Part shown: in pieces, positions 1 through 4,427 of the stretch
Layout of the letters: every line of letters starts with the position of its first letter
Numbering within the stretch: the first letter of the stretch is position 1
Assembly (NCBI GenBank): GCA_020425485.1
Contig: JAGQRL010000228.1
Span: 6,469 to 13,653, forward strand
Length of the DNA stretch: 7,185 bases
Origin: Rhodospirillaceae bacterium
GTDB taxonomy: Bacteria; Pseudomonadota; Alphaproteobacteria; DSM-16000; Inquilinaceae
Direction: 5' to 3'
The notes under the pieces: generated by a model
Database searches by the model: none
What the model was told of the DNA's origin: nothing
The model's input: the letters and a program-made list of their open reading frames with translations, nothing else
Made by a program: the position numbers and the translations under genes

Positions 1-279
1 GCCACCCTGGCCGCCCAGCCGGTGATCGATACCGTGCTGCTGGCCGCCCATGTGTTCGGCGCCGACCAGCCGCTCACGCTCGATTCGCTAGCGGAACGAT
101 TTGGCGTGACCATCGAGGAGGCCGACCGCCACACCGCGCTGGGCGATGCCGTGGCCACCGCCGATGTGCTGATCGGCCTGTTCGGCATGCTGGACGCCGC
201 CGGGGTGACCACCCTGCGCGATGCCGTGGAAGCCTCCGAACTGCAGGCCGCCATCCGCCGCCGCCAGCGGGCCTACTGA
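1..279 (+). CDS. DEDDh-family 3'-5' exonuclease (DnaQ/Pol III epsilon-like), C-terminal fragment
   Basis: This is the 3' end of a gene that begins before the window: frame 1 is open from base 1 and stops at TGA 277-279, leaving 92 residues. The visible part looks like the end of a DnaQ-type exonuclease domain. A helix-rich stretch (IDTVLLAAHVF, then LDSLAERFGV, residues 9-36) leads to RHTALGDAVATADVL (residues 43-56). H44 and D49 form the Exo III motif H-x4-D of the DEDDh family, which supplies the general base and a metal-binding aspartate. The family removes nucleotides from 3' ends, for example in proofreading or RNA/DNA trimming. The first two motifs and any extra N-terminal domains are outside the window, so I cannot tell a Pol III epsilon paralogue from a multidomain exonuclease. 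The short tail after the motif shows the exonuclease domain is C-terminal in this protein. The fold assignment is fairly secure; the cellular role is not. Confidence 0.75.
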   Translation, partial: ATLAAQPVIDTVLLAAHVFGADQPLTLDSLAERFGVTIEEADRHTALGDAVATADVLIGLFGMLDAAGVTTLRDAVEASELQAAIRRRQRAY

Positions 280-309
280 CGGTCGCGTCCTGACACTGAC
301 GGTGCGGCG

Positions 310-322
310 CCCCTGCGAGGGG
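310..322 (+). terminator. Small GC hairpin after the exonuclease gene, possible weak terminator
   Basis: CCCCT (310-314) and AGGGG (318-322) form a perfect 5-bp stem with a GCG loop, 31 bases after the exonuclease stop codon. Only GCTT follows instead of a T-run, so intrinsic termination would be weak. The hairpin ends three bases before the copA -35 box and may simply separate the two transcription units. Confidence 0.25.
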
Positions 323-324
323 GC

Positions 325-355
325 TTGACCTTCCCGTTACGGGAAGCCCCACCTT
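325..355 (+). promoter_or_regulatory. CueR-type promoter of the copA-cueR operon
   Basis: A good -35 box, TTGACC (325-330), is followed by a dyad of the kind found between the -35 and -10 boxes of copper-responsive MerR-family promoters. A 19-bp spacer, usual for this class, puts the -10 at CACCTT (350-355), which keeps the important A at position 2 and T at position 6. A slightly later alternative is TAACGT (355-360) with a spacer of 24 bp. MerR-family activators bind such overlong spacers and untwist the DNA so that RNA polymerase can use them. The -35 and dyad are seen directly. The -10 is chosen by spacing and is less certain. Confidence 0.75.
330..346 (+). promoter_or_regulatory. CueR operator, perfect inverted repeat
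   Basis: CTTCCCG (330-336), TTA, CGGGAAG (340-346) is a perfect 7-bp inverted repeat with a 3-base centre. It overlaps the last base of the -35 box and lies in the spacer. It closely resembles the ACCTTCC...GGAAGG core known from CueR/HmrR sites such as the E. coli copA promoter. The cueR gene sits in the same operon, so this is the likely autoregulatory site. Confidence 0.8.
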
Positions 356-362
356 AACGTGT

Positions 363-2774
363 ATGGAAGACACACCCCACGCTGCCGCCGGACACACCGC
401 CAGAAACCCTGCCGGGTCCGGCCACGCCTGCTGCGGCGGTTCCGCCGCGGCGGCGGGAGGCCATGGCCATCCGGCCACCGTCACCGACCCCGTGTGCGGC
501 ATGTCGGTCGCTGCCGACGCGCCCATCAGCCACGAGCACGCGGGCACCACCTACCGCTTCTGCTGCAATGGCTGCCGCACCAAGTTCGCCGCCGATCCCG
601 AAGGCTGGCTTTCCGGCAGCGCCCGCAAGCCTGCCGCGGAAGCCCCGGCGGATGCCGTCTACACCTGCCCGATGCACCCGGAGATCGAGCAGATCGGCCC
701 CGGCGATTGCCCGCTCTGCGGCATGGCGCTGGAGCCCAAGGAGATCTCTGCCGACGAGGGCCCGTCCGCCGACTATGTGGAGATGCGGCGGCGCAGCCTG
801 GTGGCGGCGGCCTGGCTGGTGCCGCTGGTGGCGCTGGCCATGGGCCGCCACCTGGTGCCCGACCTGTTTGCCGGCATTCCCGGCTCGTGGCTCAACGCCG
901 CGGAGCTGGTGCTGCTCGTCCCCATCCTCATCGGCCCGGCCAGCGTGGTCCTGCGCCGCTCGGCGGACGCCTTCCGCCGCGGGGCCAGGAACATGTGGAC
1001 GCTGATCGGCCTCGGCGTCACCTCGGCCGTGCTCTACAGCGTCGTTGCCACCGTGCTGCCGGGCCTGATGCCCGACAGCCTGCGCGGGCCGGACGGGTCG
1101 GTGGGTGTCTATTTCGAAGCGGCGGGCGTGATCCTCACCCTCGTGCTGGTGGGCCAGATGCTGGAAGCCGGTGCCCGCCATCGCACCGGGGCCGCCTTGC
1201 GCGCGCTGCTGCGCCTGACGCCGAAGACGGCGCGGCGGATCGGCGCCGACGGGGCCGAGCACGACGTACCCATCGACCAGATCGGAGCGGGCGACCGCGT
1301 GCGCGTGCGCCCGGGCGAAACCGTGCCGCTCGACGGCACGGTGCAGGACGGCGGGGCGAGCATCGATGAGTCCATGCTGACAGGCGAGCCCATGCCGGTG
1401 GACAAGGCAGCCGGCGACGGCGTGACCGGCGGCACCCTGGTGCGCTCCGGCAGCTTCATCATGCAGGTGGAGCGCGTGGGCGGGGACACCACGCTGGCCC
1501 GCATCGTCAAGCTGGTTAGCGAAGCCCAGCGCTCCCAGGCCCCCATGCAGACGCTGGCCGACCGCGTGGCCGGGGTGTTCGTGCCGGCCGTGGTGGCGGC
1601 CGCCCTCATCGCCTTTGCCGCCTGGCTCGCCCTGGGGCCGGAACCGGTGCTGGCCCATGCGGTGGTGGCCGCGGTGTCGGTGCTGATCATCGCGTGCCCC
1701 TGCGCGCTCGGGCTGGCCACGCCGATGTCGGTGATGGTGGGCACCGGGCGCGGTGCCCAGGCGGGCGTGCTGGTGCGCTCCGCCGCAGCGCTGGAGCGCC
1801 TGGCCCACGCCGACACGCTGGCCATCGACAAGACGGGCACCGTCACCGAAGGCCGGCCGGCCCTGCTGGCGGTGGTGCCGGCCCCCGATGCCACCCTGCC
1901 GGAGGATGACCTGTTGCGCCTCGCCGCCAGCGTGGAGCAGGCCAGCGAACACCCGGTGGCCGATGCCGTCGTCGCCGCGGCCCGGCAGCGCGGCCTGGCG
2001 TTGGCGGAACCGGCCGGCTTTGCCGCCACCGCCGGGCGCGGCGTTTCCGGCGAGGTGGACGGCCACCGCGTCGTCCTCGGCAACGAGCGGCTGTTTGCCG
2101 AGCTGGGGATTGCCGGCGTGGCCGCGGCGGAAGCGGACCTGGCGGACCGGCGCGGCCGCGGCGAAACCGCCCTGCTGCTGGCGGTGGACGGGCGGGCCGC
2201 CGGTATCCTGGCGGTGGCCGATCCCATCAAGCCGGGAGCGGCCGAAGCGCTCGCGGCGCTGGCCGCCGACGGGCTGGAGCTGGTGATGGTTTCCGGCGAT
2301 CACCCGGCCTCGGCCGGTGCGGTGGCACGCCAGCTCGGCATCGCCCGGGTGGAAGCCGGCGTGCTGCCCGAGCGCAAGCAGCAGATCGTGCAGGAGCTGC
2401 GCGCCGATGGCCGCGTCGTCGCCTTCGCCGGCGACGGCATCAACGATGCCCCGGCGCTGGCCGCCGCCGATATCGGCATCGCCATGGGCAGCGGGGCGGA
2501 TGTGGCCATCGAAAGTGCCGGCATCACCCTGATGGCCGGCGAACCGGCCGCCTTGCTGCGCGCCCGCCGGCTGGCCCGCGGCGTCGTCGGCAACATGCGC
2601 CAGAACCTGCTTCTGGCCTTCCTCTACAACGTGCTCGCGGTGCCGATCGCCGCCGGCGCGCTCTACCCGGTGTTCGGCCTGCTGCTCAGCCCGATGATCG
2701 CTGCGGCGGCCATGAGCCTGTCGTCGGTTTCGGTGATCGGCAACGCGCTCAGGCTGCGGGCGGTGCGGCTGTGA
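363..2774 (+). CDS. copA: Cu(I)-exporting P1B-type ATPase with N-terminal YHS and heavy-metal-binding domains
   Basis: The product (803 aa) is an inner-membrane pump that uses ATP to move Cu(I) out of the cytoplasm. A His/Cys-rich start (H21, C23, C24) is followed by a YHS domain (about 42-83: DPVCGM at 42-47, CCNGC at 67-71) and a heavy-metal-binding domain (about 100-125: CPMHP at 102-106, CPLCGM at 116-121). No GMTCxxC-type HMA domain is present. The catalytic core is intact: TGE 340-342 (actuator), CPC 445-447 in the membrane, DKTGT 489-493 (phosphorylated D489), HP 530-531 and GDGIND 690-695. About eight membrane helices are seen. The CPC motif with Y755-N756 and M784-x-x-S787 in the last two helices is the P1B-1 Cu(I) signature; Ag(I) is a possible second substrate. 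ATG 363 is the only start that keeps the YHS domain, because no ATG, GTG, TTG or CTG occurs in frame between it and V44, and none occurs upstream before the stop at 297. It has no Shine-Dalgarno sequence and lies at the predicted transcription start. cueR overlaps its 3' end. Confidence 0.95.
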   Translation: MEDTPHAAAGHTARNPAGSGHACCGGSAAAAGGHGHPATVTDPVCGMSVAADAPISHEHAGTTYRFCCNGCRTKFAADPEGWLSGSARKPAAEAPADAVYTCPMHPEIEQIGPGDCPLCGMALEPKEISADEGPSADYVEMRRRSLVAAAWLVPLVALAMGRHLVPDLFAGIPGSWLNAAELVLLVPILIGPASVVLRRSADAFRRGARNMWTLIGLGVTSAVLYSVVATVLPGLMPDSLRGPDGSVGVYFEAAGVILTLVLVGQMLEAGARHRTGAALRALLRLTPKTARRIGADGAEHDVPIDQIGAGDRVRVRPGETVPLDGTVQDGGASIDESMLTGEPMPVDKAAGDGVTGGTLVRSGSFIMQVERVGGDTTLARIVKLVSEAQRSQAPMQTLADRVAGVFVPAVVAAALIAFAAWLALGPEPVLAHAVVAAVSVLIIACPCALGLATPMSVMVGTGRGAQAGVLVRSAAALERLAHADTLAIDKTGTVTEGRPALLAVVPAPDATLPEDDLLRLAASVEQASEHPVADAVVAAARQRGLALAEPAGFAATAGRGVSGEVDGHRVVLGNERLFAELGIAGVAAAEADLADRRGRGETALLLAVDGRAAGILAVADPIKPGAAEALAALAADGLELVMVSGDHPASAGAVARQLGIARVEAGVLPERKQQIVQELRADGRVVAFAGDGINDAPALAAADIGIAMGSGADVAIESAGITLMAGEPAALLRARRLARGVVGNMRQNLLLAFLYNVLAVPIAAGALYPVFGLLLSPMIAAAAMSLSSVSVIGNALRLRAVRL

Positions 2775-3196
2775 GCGGCGGTGGTGTGAGCAGCGGCGGG
2801 CTCACCATCGGCGATGCAGCGGCCCGCGCCGGGCTGCCGGTGAAGACCGTGCGCTACTACGACGAGGCCGGTCTGGTGCGGCCGGGCCGCGGCGCCAACG
2901 GCTATCGCGTCTACGGCGAGACGGAGGTGCACAAGCTGGCCTTCCTGCGCCGCGCCCGCGGGCTGGGCTTTTCCATCGAGGCGTGCCGGGCGCTGCTGTC
3001 GCTCTACGAGGACCACGGCCGCGCCAGCGCCGATGTGCGCCGCCTGGCGCTCGACCGGGTGGCCCAGATCGACGACAAGCTGGCCGAGCTGCAGGAGCTG
3101 CGCCAAGTGCTGGTGGAACTGGTGGACGCCTGCCAGGGCGACACCCGGCCGGACTGCCCGATCCTCGACCGGCTGTCGGGGGAGGAGGTGCCGTAG
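2771..3196 (+). CDS. cueR: MerR-family Cu(I)-responsive transcriptional regulator (CueR/HmrR type)
   Basis: The product (141 aa) is a cytoplasmic dimeric activator. Its N-terminal winged helix-turn-helix reads LTIGDAAARAGLPVKTVRYYDEAGLVRP in overlapping segments (residues 11-38), followed by the second wing region with NGYRVYG (43-49). A long dimerisation helix spans about 87-118. The metal loop has C121 and C129, eight residues apart as C112 and C120 are in E. coli CueR, within CQGDTRPDCP. S86 in ASADVR matches the serine (S77 of CueR) that marks sensors of monovalent Cu(I)/Ag(I)/Au(I), where divalent-metal sensors have a cysteine. The GTG start overlaps the copA stop in GTGA (2771-2774), which suggests translational coupling. 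A second GTG at 2786 would shorten the Gly/Ser-rich leader by five residues and place the start nearer the usual position; neither has a strong ribosome binding site. It probably binds the dyad upstream of copA and so controls its own operon. Confidence 0.93.
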   Translation: MSGGGVSSGGLTIGDAAARAGLPVKTVRYYDEAGLVRPGRGANGYRVYGETEVHKLAFLRRARGLGFSIEACRALLSLYEDHGRASADVRRLALDRVAQIDDKLAELQELRQVLVELVDACQGDTRPDCPILDRLSGEEVP

Positions 3197-3206
3197 GCGG
3201 CTGTGC

Positions 3207-3235
3207 CGCCGCTGCGAACCTTGTGGAAAGCGGCG
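3207..3235. terminator. Weak hairpin between convergent genes
   Basis: CGCCGCT (3207-3213) pairs with AGCGGCG (3229-3235), a 7-bp stem with a 15-base loop, in the 40-bp gap between the cueR stop and the stop of the convergent gene. There is no T-run on either strand. Its position suits a bidirectional terminator, but in such GC-rich DNA a stem like this can arise by chance. Confidence 0.25.
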
Positions 3236-3236
3236 C

Positions 3237-3596
3237 CTAGAACACCGGTTCGGCCGAGGCGGTGGTATCCGCACTCTTGTGGATCACCAGGCCGACGCTG
3301 CCGCCGAACACCTGCAGATGCTTGCTGGCGGTGACCGGCAGCGGGATCTTGTGGTCGATGCAGTAGAGGATCAGCGAGGTCGCCATCTCGTCAGAGGTGA
3401 TCTCCACCGATTCCGGCCGCACGCCGCTCTCGTCCGGGCCGAACAGGATGACGGTGCGGATGTCCGGGTCGGCCAGCACCGCCACCCGGTCCACCGGTGC
3501 GCTCGGCATCGGCGTGCGCCGGCGTTCCCGGAAGATCCTCAGCGCGTTGTACAGTTCTTCGGAAGTGAAGATGATCTGCCGGACTTCGGTGGGCAT
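3237..3596 (-). CDS. Conserved-looking hypothetical protein, 119 aa
   Basis: I cannot assign a function. The predicted product is a small soluble protein without signal peptide or membrane segment. It opens with a strand-like EVRQIIFTSEEL (4-15), then an Arg-rich helix (RIFRERRR, 20-27). A central strand region follows, DRVAVLADPD and RTVILFGPDESG (36-58), with a helical LILYCIDHKIPLP (75-87) and a final ASKHLQVFGG-SVGLVIHKS (90-108). The only cysteine is C79. From memory, similar proteins with the LYC-x3-KIPLP and SK-x-LQ-x2-G blocks occur in Azospirillum-like bacteria as uncharacterised proteins; I could not check this. It is likely real: AGGAA at 3604-3608 lies eight to nine bases before the ATG, the coding frame has normal codon use, and the ORF ends 40 bp from the convergent cueR stop. 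It is on the opposite strand to the copper operon and has its own upstream region, so it need not be copper-related. Confidence 0.75.
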   Translation of the reverse strand: MPTEVRQIIFTSEELYNALRIFRERRRTPMPSAPVDRVAVLADPDIRTVILFGPDESGVRPESVEITSDEMATSLILYCIDHKIPLPVTASKHLQVFGGSVGLVIHKSADTTASAEPVF

Positions 3597-3684
3597 GGCG
3601 CGGTTCCTGGATCCCTATAGAGGCGTCGATCGGCGCTCGGCCGTCCGACTCCCACCGGCCCGCCGGACCGGTCTCCGCACGGAT

Positions 3685-3715
3685 GCGGCCGCGAACTGAC
3701 TACGTGCGCGGCCGC
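3685..3715. repeat. Perfect 9-bp GC inverted repeat (hairpin) upstream of the hypothetical gene
   Basis: GCGGCCGCG (3685-3693) and CGCGGCCGC (3707-3715) are perfect inverted copies around a 13-base loop. The stem is all G/C and lies about 90-120 bases upstream of the start at 3596. The 227-bp gap 3597-3823 contains no ORF that I believe. If transcription towards the hypothetical gene starts near 3735, the hairpin would be in its 5' leader. No T-run follows on either strand, so it is not a classical terminator. Confidence 0.5.
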
Positions 3716-3742
3716 CCCCGGACGACAATTTGACCAAGGTGT

Positions 3743-3773
3743 AACACAGCGTGGCGGCCCCAGTCATAGTCAA
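3743..3773 (-). promoter_or_regulatory. Possible weak promoter for the 119-aa hypothetical gene
   Basis: On the minus strand TTGACT (3773-3768) resembles a -35 box. TGTGTT (3748-3743) is a poor -10 candidate at a long 19-bp spacing. The surrounding stretch is less GC-rich than the rest of the window, as expected for a control region. This is a guess from spacing and composition. Confidence 0.25.
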
Positions 3774-3823
3774 CACAACCCGTTGGCTGCGATTGTCCCA
3801 GCGCCGGGGCCGCGCCGTGCCGG

Positions 3824-4306
3824 CTACAGCACCTCCAGAATCGCTTCAGCACCGGACACCGTAACACCGCCGGCCGGCTCCTCGGCCAGGTGCGTCACCG
3901 TGCCGTCCTTCACCACCGCGGCAAAGCGCTTGGCGCGGTGGCCCAGGCCGTAGCCGGTGCCGTCCATCTCCATGCCGATGGCGCGGGTAAGGTCGCCATT
4001 GCCGTCGGGCAGCAGGAACACCTTGTCGCCGGCATCCGATGCCTTGCCCCATTCCTTCATCACGAAGGGGTCGTTGACCGCCAGGCAGACGATGGCATCC
4101 ACCCCCTTGGCCTTGAGGGCGTCGGCCTGCTCGATGTAGCCGGGCAGATGCTTGGCCGAGCAGGTGGGGGTGAAGGCGCCGGGCACGGCGAACAGGGCCA
4201 CCGTCTTGCCGCCGAACAGCTCGTCGGTGGTGACTTCCTGCATGCCCTCGTCGGTCAGGTGCTTGAGGGTGACGGACGGGATCTTGTCGCCTACCTGGAT
4301 GGCCAT
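3824..4306 (-). CDS. Peroxiredoxin, Prx5 (AhpC/TSA redoxin) type
   Basis: The product (160 aa) is a thiol peroxidase that reduces H2O2 or organic hydroperoxides. The active-site block is PGAFTPTCS (42-50), with peroxidatic C49 and the supporting P42 and T46; R127 in HRAKRFA is the likely active-site arginine. A second cysteine, C74 in IVCLAVND, matches the conserved extra cysteine of the PrxII/Prx5 group. The C-terminal resolving cysteine of human PRDX5 is absent, so recycling probably depends on glutathione/glutaredoxin or another thiol partner. The length is typical of the group. There is no signal peptide, so it should be cytoplasmic. I chose ATG 4306, not the longer in-frame ATG at 4351, because AGGAGA lies eight bases before 4306 and family members begin at this MAIQVGD point. 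It follows scsB on the same strand after 121 bp, so it may be co-transcribed or have its own promoter. Confidence 0.93.
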   Translation of the reverse strand: MAIQVGDKIPSVTLKHLTDEGMQEVTTDELFGGKTVALFAVPGAFTPTCSAKHLPGYIEQADALKAKGVDAIVCLAVNDPFVMKEWGKASDAGDKVFLLPDGNGDLTRAIGMEMDGTGYGLGHRAKRFAAVVKDGTVTHLAEEPAGGVTVSGAEAILEVL

Positions 4307-4314
4307 CTGGAGTG

Positions 4315-4320
4315 TCTCCT
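4315..4320 (-). promoter_or_regulatory. Ribosome binding site that fixes the peroxiredoxin start
   Basis: AGGAGA on the minus strand, eight bases before ATG 4306, is the best Shine-Dalgarno sequence in the window. It rules out the 15-residue upstream extension to 4351 as the main start. Confidence 0.8.
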
Positions 4321-4383
4321 CGGTCTCGTTGGGTGCACCCGTGCCGGGCATCGGCCGGGCGTTGCTGGTGTGGGGCAGAGGTG

Positions 4384-4406
4384 CGGCGCGGCGGCCGTCA
4401 GGTCAA
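4384..4406 (-). promoter_or_regulatory. Possible -35 region before the peroxiredoxin gene
   Basis: TTGACC (4406-4401, minus strand) lies about 95 bases before the peroxiredoxin start, in the 121-bp gap after scsB. No convincing -10 follows: at 17 bp spacing the hexamer would be CACCTC, just outside this interval. It could give the gene scsB-independent expression, but the evidence is one hexamer. Confidence 0.2.
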
Positions 4407-4427
4407 GGGTTCGGGTGACGGTCCGGG

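Noticed and set aside
354..2303. 649-codon open frame on the minus strand opposite copA
   Set aside because: It is antisense to an unambiguous P-type ATPase, its translation is low-complexity and rich in Gly, His, Arg and Ala, and long antisense frames are expected in very GC-rich DNA.
3780..3823. Terminator after the peroxiredoxin gene
   Set aside because: Several short GC stems can be drawn but none is longer than about 5 bp with a fitting loop, and no T-run follows.
4307..4351. 15-residue N-terminal extension of the peroxiredoxin from ATG 4351
   Set aside because: A strong AGGAGA sits at the right distance from ATG 4306, and the extension resembles neither a signal peptide nor the family's N-terminus.
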